Shown here: positions 35,699 through 43,330 of the stretch, one piece after another | Layout of the letters: every line of letters starts with the position of its first letter | Numbering within the stretch: position 1 is the first letter of the stretch | Assembly: GCF_004000925.1 (NCBI RefSeq) | Contig: NZ_BIME01000007.1 | Coordinates: forward strand, 62,001 to 126,000 | Direction of reading: 5' to 3' | DNA from: Paenibacillus illinoisensis NBRC 15959 | GTDB taxonomy: Bacteria; Bacillota; Bacilli; Paenibacillales; Paenibacillaceae | Length of the DNA stretch: 64,000 nucleotides | The notes under the pieces: model-generated | The model's input: the letters and a program-made list of their open reading frames with translations, nothing else | What the model was told of the DNA's origin: nothing | The model's database searches: none | Translations under genes and position numbers: made by a program

Positions 35699-35810
35699 GT
35701 TCTTAACTAAGTACAGGGTTATGGCGCATCAAGAAATACACGTATGCCATAAGGCACAAGCGCACATGAAAGGCCAAACTCCTGAATATGAAACTTGATT
35801 AGTTAAGAAC
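35699..35810 (-). promoter_or_regulatory. Attenuator pairing element: 12-bp long-range inverted repeat
   Basis: On the minus strand GTTCTTAACTAA (35810-35799), the last three sense codons and stop of leader ORF1, is perfectly complementary to TTAGTTAAGAAC (35710-35699). The second arm plus its 3' neighbour (AAGAACAGCGGA, 35704-35693) can instead pair, with two small bulges, with the 5' half of T1 (TCCGC-GC-TGT-GT-TC). The two pairings exclude each other, giving anti-antiterminator and antiterminator states. Confidence 0.75.
35703..35765 (-). CDS. Possible second leader ORF (20 codons)
   Basis: In the same frame as leader ORF1, GTG at 35765 opens MRLCLMAYVYFLMRHNPVLS and stops inside the second pairing arm. 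CAGGAG (35784-35779) lies 13 bases upstream, rather far. It begins M-R-L, the minimal macrolide-arrest motif known from ErmDL. An overlapping ATG at 35767 in another frame gives a 12-residue alternative with better spacing. Which, if either, is translated is unknown. Confidence 0.35.
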   Translation of the reverse strand: MRLCLMAYVYFLMRHNPVLS

Positions 35811-35822
35811 GCTCACCGACAT
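35799..35822 (-). CDS. Leader peptide ORF1 (MSVSVLN)
   Basis: A 7-codon ORF with an excellent ribosome binding site (AAGGAGAG, 35836-35829, 6 bases from ATG). Its last codons and stop form the first arm of the long-range inverted repeat. A ribosome stalled here would free the second arm. Its position, about 30 bases after the inferred transcription start, is like that of resistance leader peptides. Confidence 0.65.
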   Translation of the reverse strand: MSVSVLN

Positions 35823-35857
35823 CAAAATCTCTCCTTCGAATTGAGGAATATGCCTCC

Positions 35858-35887
35858 ACTATAAACTGGAAATGGCCCCAAAGTCAA
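35858..35887 (-). promoter_or_regulatory. Promoter of the MutS2-like gene and its leader
   Basis: On the minus strand TTGACT (35887-35882), 18-bp spacer, TATAGT (35863-35858). Transcription would begin near 35851. Confidence 0.75.
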
Positions 35888-35953
35888 TCTTAAGAATAAA
35901 TAGTGGACTTGAATAAGATTGGGTTTTAAAATAACAATAGTAAATTAATCCAA

Positions 35954-35967
35954 TGAAAGCGATATTA
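35954..35967. promoter_or_regulatory. Candidate cre box upstream of the YesS-like regulator
   Basis: TGAAAGCGATATTA matches the cre consensus at 13 of 14 positions, about 70 bases before the regulator start. Confidence 0.5.
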
Positions 35968-36034
35968 TACAGATGGATATGCATTCCATCAGGCATTCAA
36001 ATAGGCAGATTCTATACAAAGGAGGATGCTCAAA

Positions 36035-38371
36035 TTGCCTAAATATTTGCTGCGTTTGCTCTGTTTTACCATGATTCTTGGAGCCCTTCCAGTCATCGTC
36101 ATCGGTTCCGTCTCCTATTCGATCGCTTCGCGTGACATTGAACAAAAAGTACGTGAGAGCAATCTGCAGATTTTGCATCAAACCCAAATGCGGGTAGAAC
36201 AGGTTTTACGCAGCCTGCAATTGTCATCCATCCAGTATGTGAATTCTCCCTTGGTGCTGCAAGCCATGAAGAAGCCGCTGGACAGCTCCGAGTTTCAGGA
36301 AATACGTGATCTCACGTCTGGATTCAACAACCTGCAAGCGGTTACAAATATAGATCAGGCCTATCTGGTTAACCTGGATCAAGACTGGGTGGTCTCCATG
36401 AGGTCCTTTGGAAAGTTGGATGATTTCAGTATCCGGGACCGTATCGGCTCCTATCTCACCTATGCGAACAGTCTGTTCTGGGTGACCCAGAATAAAAATT
36501 CATCCACAGAAAGCGTACCGGCTTCAGCGGGGGTATCTGAGGGTTCACAGGAACAGATGCCCACACTCATTTCATCGGATGATGTCGTCAGCATGGTATT
36601 TAAAATTCCTATGGTACCGACGAATGTTAGTCCAAAGGGGTTTCTCGTGATTGATATCGCTGATGCGGAGATTAGCACGTTTCTGAGCCAAAATCCGAAC
36701 ACCGGGGATATGTATGTACTGGACCGGGATCAGAATTTTTTTCTGAACGATACGGGAGAAGAGGAGAAGTATGCGGGCCTGAATGAAGAGATTCAGGCGA
36801 AGGTGGAGACGAGCAGCCAGGCAGAGGGCTTCTTTAACGCTGAGGTGGAAGGAAACCCGGTGGCCGTCAGTTACAGGAAATCTCCACTTAATGGGTGGCT
36901 GTATGTATCAGTGGTATCTCTTGGACAGATCACCGCCCAATCGCAGAAAATTGCAGTTGTTACCGGAGTGGCTACACTGGTCATGCTATGTGTAACCGGG
37001 TTGTTCGCGATATACGGAAGCCGGCGGATGTATTCTCCCATTTCCAGGCTGCTGCAGTTTACGAAAGGGCTGGATTCTCCGGCCTTGCAGACAGGCCGTC
37101 GTCAGGATGAATTTATTTATATTGAGGAGCGTTTATCCACACTGTTCAGCTCGGAAAAAACGCTGCGGGAGCAGATGAAGGGACAGCATGTTCATCTGGA
37201 GGAATTTTTCATGACCAAACTGCTGACCGGAAAAATCTCGGAAGAGGATTTCAGATATCAGGGAGAACGTTATGATTTCCCGTCAGACTGGTCGAGTCTT
37301 GGTGTGCTTACACTTCAGATTGATACACTCGAAGGAACAAGGTACGAAGAACAGGACAGGGATCTGCTGTTGTTTGCCGTTAACAATATGGTTGGGGAGC
37401 TTCTGCCTGCGGAATTGCGCTTCACCCCGGTTATGATTGATGATGCACAAGTGACGGTTCTGGCTTCAAAGCTGAATGATGAGCTGCAGCTCAAGGAATG
37501 GATGCACACCCAGGCGGAATGGATCAGGGAACGCGTAGTCACCTATCTCAATTTGCCCGTAAGTATCGGCATAAGCCGTTCCTATTTTGCCATCGGAGAT
37601 ACACCTAGGGCGTATCAGGAGAGCCGGGAGGCGCTGCAGGGCAGGGTGAGCCTGGGAAGCCGTATCATTTTGCATTATGAAGATATCCAGCCGCGAGGCC
37701 AGACCGAGGCAGCCTTATATACACAGCTCAGAATGATTGAGGATCAGCTGGCCTCTGCCTTGAAACAAGGCGATGAAGAGAAAACCGATATGTATTTTTC
37801 ACAGTATCTGGGGCTGCTCGCTGACAAGAAACTGCATTTTAGTGAATATCCCGTCATTATGGTTCAGCTTCTGTCTCGTGTGTACCAGCTTGTGCAGGAA
37901 CAGGGAGGGGATGTGGCCGAAGTGCTTGGTGAGAAGGCATCCATGGCTCAGCTGCTGAAGCTCTCCACCCTTGATGAAATGACGAACTGGTTCCGTAAAC
38001 GGTTATTTGTACCCGTCATTCGTTTCTGGCGGGAGCAGGAAGAATCACAGTATATGAACATTGCCCGGCGGATGATCCGATTAATCGAGGAACGCTATGA
38101 CCGTGAACTGTCATTGGAAGCCTGTGCGGAAGAGCTGAATTTCCATCCTGTTTATTTAAGCCGGGTATTCAAGAAGGAAGCCGGCGTGAATTTCACTGAA
38201 TATCTGGCAGAGTATCGAATGGAAAAAGCCAAGACCTGGCTTCAGACAACCAACCTCAAAATATCGGAAATTGCCGAGAAACTAAATTACACCAACCCCA
38301 CTGCGTTTATCCGAACGTTTCGTAAAATTACGGGAACAACTCCCGGCAAGTACCGGGAACAGCAGCGGTAA
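36035..38371 (+). CDS. Membrane-bound AraC-family regulator (YesS-like)
   Basis: A 778-residue sensor-regulator. An N-terminal transmembrane helix (LCFTMILGALPVIVIGSVSY), an extracellular sensing domain (about residues 35-300, Cache-like), a second transmembrane helix (IAVVTGVATLVMLCVTGLFAIYG, about residues 305-328), a cytoplasmic linker, and a C-terminal AraC DNA-binding domain (about residues 675-778; LEACAEELNFHPVYLSRVFKKEAGVNF and ISEIAEKLNYTNPTAFIRTFRKITG). This architecture matches YesS/YtdP regulators of pectin-derived sugar uptake. AAAGGAGG (36018-36025) is 9 bases before TTG 36035 and directly abuts the ATG at 36026, so TTG is the better start. It sits just upstream of the ABC importer operon, its likely target. 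Confidence 0.88.
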   Translation: MPKYLLRLLCFTMILGALPVIVIGSVSYSIASRDIEQKVRESNLQILHQTQMRVEQVLRSLQLSSIQYVNSPLVLQAMKKPLDSSEFQEIRDLTSGFNNLQAVTNIDQAYLVNLDQDWVVSMRSFGKLDDFSIRDRIGSYLTYANSLFWVTQNKNSSTESVPASAGVSEGSQEQMPTLISSDDVVSMVFKIPMVPTNVSPKGFLVIDIADAEISTFLSQNPNTGDMYVLDRDQNFFLNDTGEEEKYAGLNEEIQAKVETSSQAEGFFNAEVEGNPVAVSYRKSPLNGWLYVSVVSLGQITAQSQKIAVVTGVATLVMLCVTGLFAIYGSRRMYSPISRLLQFTKGLDSPALQTGRRQDEFIYIEERLSTLFSSEKTLREQMKGQHVHLEEFFMTKLLTGKISEEDFRYQGERYDFPSDWSSLGVLTLQIDTLEGTRYEEQDRDLLLFAVNNMVGELLPAELRFTPVMIDDAQVTVLASKLNDELQLKEWMHTQAEWIRERVVTYLNLPVSIGISRSYFAIGDTPRAYQESREALQGRVSLGSRIILHYEDIQPRGQTEAALYTQLRMIEDQLASALKQGDEEKTDMYFSQYLGLLADKKLHFSEYPVIMVQLLSRVYQLVQEQGGDVAEVLGEKASMAQLLKLSTLDEMTNWFRKRLFVPVIRFWREQEESQYMNIARRMIRLIEERYDRELSLEACAEELNFHPVYLSRVFKKEAGVNFTEYLAEYRMEKAKTWLQTTNLKISEIAEKLNYTNPTAFIRTFRKITGTTPGKYREQQR

Positions 38372-38375
38372 AACA

Positions 38376-38412
38376 AAGCCTGCTCTGCCTGCCATGGCGG
38401 GCAGGCTTTTTT
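38376..38412 (+). terminator. Terminator after the YesS-like regulator
   Basis: AAAGCCTGC and GCAGGCTTT pair around an inner GCC/GGC stem, followed by a T-run. Confidence 0.8.
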
Positions 38413-38622
38413 ATGTTTGTACACCTTGCTGACGACGCTCCATCGTCCCGGGTTAAGACAGGATTATAGAGGTTAAAACGAGTGCATCCGCGCCTGGGAT
38501 TCCAACGGGGGAAGTGTCGTAAACCCTTGCCTGGCAAGGAAAAACAAGAAGCTAAAACCGGACGATAGCCAGTGATTCGTTTATCCTCCACAATGAAGGC
38601 ATGAGTTCAGGAATTGAACTTT

Positions 38623-38636
38623 TGTAATCGTTTCCA
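38623..38636. promoter_or_regulatory. Candidate cre box of the ABC importer operon
   Basis: TGTAATCGTTTCCA matches the CcpA consensus TGWAANCGNTNWCA at 13 of 14 positions and lies only 20 bases before the first permease start, consistent with carbon catabolite control. Confidence 0.6.
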
Positions 38637-38655
38637 ATGTGGGGAGGAAAACACT

Positions 38656-39609
38656 ATGAAAGCCGAAACGACGGCTCGGACACGGCCCGCTGCCCGCAGT
38701 GACAAAAACCTGCTGTGGAGGGACGTTATCAAAAACCGGTGGCTCTACATCATGCTGATACCGGGAGTGCTTTACTTTGTTATTTTCAAATATATACCCA
38801 TGTATGGCATTACGATGGCTTTTCAGGATTACACACCGTACAAAGGAATTTTGGGGAGTGACTGGGTAGGACTCAAGCATTTTCAGCGTTTCTTCGGGGA
38901 ACCGCAGTTCTGGACCCTGTTCCGGAACACGTTTTTGCTGGCGATCTATAATCTGGTCTTCTTCTTCCCCCTGCCCATCGTGCTGGCACTGATGCTGAAT
39001 GAAGTGCGCCGTGAGCGATTCAAGCGTTTTGTACAGACGCTGGTCTATGTTCCGCACTTTGTATCATGGGTTGTGGTCGTTGGGGTGTTCTATATGCTGT
39101 TTACTACGGAGGGCGGCGCCATCAACGAATTGCTGTACAGTCTGACGGGGCAAAAGATTGCGTTCCTGCTGGAGCCAGGCTGGTTCCGTTCCATGATTGT
39201 CGGACAATCCATCTGGAAAGAGGTGGGCTGGGGTACGATTATTTTCCTCGCGGCACTTTCCGGTGTAGACACGCAGCTCTATGAAGCTGCGCGGATTGAT
39301 GGAGCCAACCGCTGGCGCCAGACTTGGCATATTACGCTGCCTGCCATCCGCAGTACGATCGTGATTTTGCTCATTCTTCGTCTGGGCAACTTCCTGGATA
39401 CAGGATTTGAACAGATCTTCCTGATGCTGACGCCAACCAACCGGGATGTGGGTGAGGTATTTGATACCTATGTATACACCAAAGGTCTGACGCAAGCACA
39501 GTACAGCTACAGCGCTGCTGTCGGTTTGTTCAAGTCGGTTGTTGGGCTTGCGCTTGTACTGGGTGCCAACAAGCTGGCCAAAAAATTCGGGGAGGAAGGC
39601 GTCTACTGA
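38656..39609 (+). CDS. Sugar ABC transporter permease 1 (LplB/YteP-like)
   Basis: A 317-residue permease of the carbohydrate uptake family CUT1 with six transmembrane segments (first: LYIMLIPGVLYFVIFKYIPMYG, about residues 30-51). The cytoplasmic EAA loop, LYEAARIDGANRWRQTWHITLPA (about residues 212-234, cited in part), contacts the ATPase. The ATG at 38656 follows GGGGAGG. No ATPase gene is in the operon, so it probably shares an MsmX-type ATPase encoded elsewhere, as in B. subtilis lplABC. It pairs with the next permease. Confidence 0.92.
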   Translation: MKAETTARTRPAARSDKNLLWRDVIKNRWLYIMLIPGVLYFVIFKYIPMYGITMAFQDYTPYKGILGSDWVGLKHFQRFFGEPQFWTLFRNTFLLAIYNLVFFFPLPIVLALMLNEVRRERFKRFVQTLVYVPHFVSWVVVVGVFYMLFTTEGGAINELLYSLTGQKIAFLLEPGWFRSMIVGQSIWKEVGWGTIIFLAALSGVDTQLYEAARIDGANRWRQTWHITLPAIRSTIVILLILRLGNFLDTGFEQIFLMLTPTNRDVGEVFDTYVYTKGLTQAQYSYSAAVGLFKSVVGLALVLGANKLAKKFGEEGVY

Positions 39610-39653
39610 CATGAGCAAGCAGACGTCTTCACCAGACAGGAGTGAACATTAAG

Positions 39654-40526
39654 ATGCAACAGGATAAAACGTGGGGCAACCGAATCTTCGATATCGTCAA
39701 TCATGGTTTGCTGCTGTTGATCGGAATCGTGACCGTCATTCCGTTTATCTACATTCTGGCTGTTTCGTTTACCAGCCCGCATGAGGTGGCGAAGGGAGGA
39801 TTCATCCTTTTCCCCAAAGAATTCTCCCTGGCGGCCTATCGCTACATTTTCTCGACAGATACACTGATTCGCAGTCTCGGAGTCTCGATCTACATTACTG
39901 TGGTCGGTACATTGATTAACTTGTTATTCACGTCACTGATGGCGTATCCGCTATCCAGAAGATATCTGCGAGGACGGCAGCCGATTCTGCTCGGCGTACT
40001 GTTCACCATGCTGTTCAGCGGAGGCATGATTCCGACCTATTTCGTGGTTAAATCGCTGCATCTGACCGATACGTTATGGTCCTTGATGCTGCCTACCGCC
40101 ATCAGTGCATTCAACCTGATTGTACTCAAGAACTTTTTCCAGGCCATTCCGGATGAACTGGAGGATGCTGCCAAAATCGACGGCTGTAATGATGTCGGCG
40201 TTCTGTTCCGTATTGTACTGCCTTTGTCGATGCCGGCGATGGCCACGTTCTCCCTGTTCTATGCAGTCGCTCACTGGAACAGCTTCTTCAACGCCGTCAT
40301 CTACATCAATGACAGCGAGAAGTGGCCGGTTCAAGTATGGCTTCGTGAGATTGTCATTCTGGCTCAGAGCCGGATTGGTGACACGAGTATTGAGGAGACG
40401 GAGATTCAGCCGCTGACCATTCGCATGGCTGTCATTGTATTCTCAACGATTCCGATCATGCTTGTGTATCCATTCCTGCAAAAGCATTTTGCCAAAGGAG
40501 TGATGCTGGGGTCTGTGAAAGGTTGA
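39654..40526 (+). CDS. Sugar ABC transporter permease 2 (LplC/YtcP-like)
   Basis: A 290-residue CUT1 permease with six transmembrane segments and the EAA loop PDELEDAAKIDGCNDVG (about residues 164-180). The C-terminus ends LQKHFAKGVMLGSVKG, the usual ending of YtcP-type permeases. ATG 39654 is preferred because the GTG at 39642 overlaps the ribosome binding site CAGGAG. It forms a heterodimeric channel with permease 1. Confidence 0.92.
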   Translation: MQQDKTWGNRIFDIVNHGLLLLIGIVTVIPFIYILAVSFTSPHEVAKGGFILFPKEFSLAAYRYIFSTDTLIRSLGVSIYITVVGTLINLLFTSLMAYPLSRRYLRGRQPILLGVLFTMLFSGGMIPTYFVVKSLHLTDTLWSLMLPTAISAFNLIVLKNFFQAIPDELEDAAKIDGCNDVGVLFRIVLPLSMPAMATFSLFYAVAHWNSFFNAVIYINDSEKWPVQVWLREIVILAQSRIGDTSIEETEIQPLTIRMAVIVFSTIPIMLVYPFLQKHFAKGVMLGSVKG

Positions 40527-40607
40527 GATTGGTGATTGAATGGATGGTTGCAATGCAATATGCAGCATGCGGAATCAGCAATGTATAAAAGGGGAGGTTT
40601 TCATTTG

Positions 40608-42107
40608 ATGAGAGGAACAAAAAAGAAAGCTCTGGCTGTCCTGAGCACACTTGCACTGGTAACGGGATTGCTGGCTGGATGCGGATCGGATGAGGGTCAG
40701 GCTGCCGAAGGCGGCGTACAGAACATCTCCATTGCGATTGCACAGGTAGGTGATGTGCCGGGTAAAGGAAATGAGGTCCAGCAAAAAATCGAAGCCTTTA
40801 CCAATACCAAGCTCGATATTCAGTGGATTCCCGCTTCGGCGTACAATGACAAAATTAATGTCATGATCGCTTCCAGCGATATGCCGAAGATCGTCAAAGT
40901 GCAGTACAACCCGACAGTAACAAGTGCCATGCGTAACGATGTGTTTTGGGAGATCGGGCCCCTGCTCAAGGATTATAAAAATCTGTCCGCCCAGAACGAG
41001 CGCTTCTTCAACAACATCAAGGTAGACGGAAAAGTCTATGGCGTGCCGGTGTTCTCTGATATTGCACGGGCGACGGTCATTTACCGCAAAGACTGGTTCG
41101 ATAAGCTGAATCTCAAGGTACCGACCACGCCGGATGAATGGTATGAAACAATCAAAACCCTGGCAACTTCCGATCCGGATGGAGATGGGCAGGATAACAC
41201 GTTCGGTCTGATGCTGTTCAAAAAATATAATGAAGATCAATATTCCTTCACAACGCGTCTTGGCGTAAGCTTCGGTGCACCGAACAAGTGGAAGGTTGAG
41301 GATGACGGCAGCTTCACACCGGAATTCATGACGCCGGAATACATGCAGGTGCTGGATCTGCTGAAACGGTTGTATGATGAGAAGCTGCTGAATCAGGACT
41401 TTGCCGTTTTTGATTCCACGGAAGCGGAGAAAAAGTACGACTCCGGCGTTGTCGGCATGCGTGTCGGCGTAGCACAGAATGGTAAGAGTCAGCAGGAGCG
41501 TCTCTCCAAGAATGACCCGGATGGGGTGGTTGACATTGCAGGTTTGCTTGGAGCGAACGGCGACCGTGTTGCGGGCCAGACAGGCAACTCCGGCATATTG
41601 GCCTTTCCTAAAGCAACCGTGAAATCCGAAGAGGAGCTGAAAAGCCTGCTGAGCTTTTTGGATAAGTTGATGGAACCGGAGATGGCAACACTGCTCATGC
41701 GTGGAATAGAAGACAAACATTACACCAAATTGGGCGAGGATGAAGTGGAAATGAGCGATTTCGATGCGTTCCAGCGTGAGGTGAAGCCATATCGTGACAA
41801 TCTGCCATACGTTGAAGGTTACAATGTGCCGAAATTGAAGGATACCGAGCTGGGTGTAAAAGGAACCGAGCTTGCCAAAGAGCTGGCCGAACATGCCGTT
41901 CCAAACCCTGCGCTTACGTTATACTCGCCGACCTATGGTGATCGCGGGGCTGATCTGGATCAGATGATTGCCGATGCGCAAACCAAATACATCATGGGCA
42001 AGATTGATGAAAATGGCTGGAAACAGGAGATTGAGAACTGGGCTAATGCGGGCGGAACGAAGATTCGCGAGGAATACGCAGAAGATTACAAAAAACAGGC
42101 TCAATAA
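40608..42107 (+). CDS. Extracellular solute-binding lipoprotein 1
   Basis: A 499-residue CUT1 substrate-binding lipoprotein. Signal peptide with a lipobox LLAGC (lipidated Cys about residue 25), then a type-1 binding fold with EPxxY-like region SDMPKIVKVQYNPTVTSAMRNDVFW and a C-terminal TKYIMGKIDENGWKQEI motif. ATG 40608 follows GGGGAGG. It would deliver oligosaccharide to the two permeases. It is about 50-60% similar by eye to the second binding protein in the operon, with the same motifs in the same places (QVGDVP, QWIP, KDYKNLSAQ), so they are recent paralogues. Confidence 0.9.
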   Translation: MRGTKKKALAVLSTLALVTGLLAGCGSDEGQAAEGGVQNISIAIAQVGDVPGKGNEVQQKIEAFTNTKLDIQWIPASAYNDKINVMIASSDMPKIVKVQYNPTVTSAMRNDVFWEIGPLLKDYKNLSAQNERFFNNIKVDGKVYGVPVFSDIARATVIYRKDWFDKLNLKVPTTPDEWYETIKTLATSDPDGDGQDNTFGLMLFKKYNEDQYSFTTRLGVSFGAPNKWKVEDDGSFTPEFMTPEYMQVLDLLKRLYDEKLLNQDFAVFDSTEAEKKYDSGVVGMRVGVAQNGKSQQERLSKNDPDGVVDIAGLLGANGDRVAGQTGNSGILAFPKATVKSEEELKSLLSFLDKLMEPEMATLLMRGIEDKHYTKLGEDEVEMSDFDAFQREVKPYRDNLPYVEGYNVPKLKDTELGVKGTELAKELAEHAVPNPALTLYSPTYGDRGADLDQMIADAQTKYIMGKIDENGWKQEIENWANAGGTKIREEYAEDYKKQAQ

Positions 42108-42130
42108 GCGAGCGGATGCGGAGGGTATCG

Positions 42131-43234
42131 ATGAAGGAAACCTTGCAGTTCACACCGGTACGAATGGCCGATCAATTCATGGAAAGTTACCGCAATCATC
42201 AGCTGTACCCCACCTGGCATTATGAGAACGGCTGCCTGCTGAAGGCGCTGGAAGAACTGTATCATCGTACGGGGGAAGCCAAGTATTACGACTACATCCG
42301 GGAGCTGATGGATCACTTTATTCAGGAGGACGGCACGATACGCTCGTATAACGTTGAGGAGTACAATCTGGACCAGATTAATCAGGGGAAATCCTTATTT
42401 TTCCTCATGGACCAAACAGGTGAAGCGAAATATCGCAAGGCAGCAGACCTGCTCATGGTTCAGCTCAAAGGGCAGCCACGCACGAGTGAAGGTGGTTTCT
42501 GGCACAAGAAGATCTATCCTTTTCAGATGTGGCTGGATGGGTTGTATATGGCGACTCCGTTTCTCACGCAGTATGGGGCAGTAATGGGCGAGGAAAAGTG
42601 GTTTGACCGGGCGGCTCTGCAGCTGCTGCTGGTGGAGAAGCATACCCGTGATCCGCGCAGCGGTTTGCTGTATCATGCCTGGGATGAAAGCAGGGAGCAG
42701 CGCTGGAGTTCGGGAGAAACCGGCTGTTCTCCCCATGTCTGGAGCCGGGCCATGGGTTGGTACGTAATGGCCGTGGTGGATACACTGGATCATCTGCCAG
42801 TAGATCATGAACAGCGCGGCCAGATTGTCGGCATATTCGAACGCGTGGCGAATGCACTTGTGCATGTACAGGATCAACAGACAGGGCTCTGGCCTCATCT
42901 GCTGGATCAGCCGGGACGTGAGCGCAATTATCTGGAAGCTTCGGGTACATCTATGTTTGTATATGCACTGGCCAAAGGTGTACGCAAAGGTTACCTGAGC
43001 GGCAAGTTCAAGGAGATCGCAGATAAAGGATACCAGGGGCTGCTGCAGCACTTGCTGCAAACGGACCGTGAAGGTGTACTGTCGCTGACCCAGTGCAATG
43101 GTGGTGCAGGTCTTGGGGGAAGTCCGTATCGTGATGGGTCGTACGAATATTATGTAACCGAGTCGATCCGAATCAATGATCCGAAATCGGTTGCCCCGTT
43201 TATTCTGGCAGGTGTGGAAATGGAACTGGCTTAA
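42131..43234 (+). CDS. GH105 unsaturated rhamnogalacturonyl hydrolase (YteR/YesR-like)
   Basis: A 367-residue (alpha/alpha)6-barrel glycoside hydrolase of family GH105/GH88. Motifs: WHYENGCLLKALEELY, FWHKKIYPFQMWLDGLYMATPF with the probable catalytic Asp (about D136), SRAMGWYVMAVVDTLDHLP and GTSMFVYALAKGV. It hydrates and removes the unsaturated uronic acid from rhamnogalacturonan disaccharides. No signal peptide, so it acts inside the cell on imported material. ATG 42131 follows GGAGGG; the ATG 15 bases earlier lacks a site. It sits between the two binding proteins and explains the substrate of the importer. The released uronate can enter the kdgK-eda route. Confidence 0.88.
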   Translation: MKETLQFTPVRMADQFMESYRNHQLYPTWHYENGCLLKALEELYHRTGEAKYYDYIRELMDHFIQEDGTIRSYNVEEYNLDQINQGKSLFFLMDQTGEAKYRKAADLLMVQLKGQPRTSEGGFWHKKIYPFQMWLDGLYMATPFLTQYGAVMGEEKWFDRAALQLLLVEKHTRDPRSGLLYHAWDESREQRWSSGETGCSPHVWSRAMGWYVMAVVDTLDHLPVDHEQRGQIVGIFERVANALVHVQDQQTGLWPHLLDQPGRERNYLEASGTSMFVYALAKGVRKGYLSGKFKEIADKGYQGLLQHLLQTDREGVLSLTQCNGGAGLGGSPYRDGSYEYYVTESIRINDPKSVAPFILAGVEMELA

Positions 43235-43330
43235 CGCTGGTTCTTTTCTTCAGACAGAATTATGATAGCGCCTTCATTCAGGCGAGCCTATTGCTGGTAA
43301 TAACGATAATACAAAAGGGAGAGATGGTTC

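Noticed and set aside
35545-35850. T-box riboswitch in the MutS2-like leader
   Set aside because: No T-box sequence (AGGGTGGNACCGCG-like) and no specifier stem; a leader-peptide mechanism fits better.
40575-41894. Minus-strand ORF (439 codons) opposite binding protein 1
   Set aside because: Antisense to an intact lipoprotein gene; no conserved motif and no ribosome binding site.
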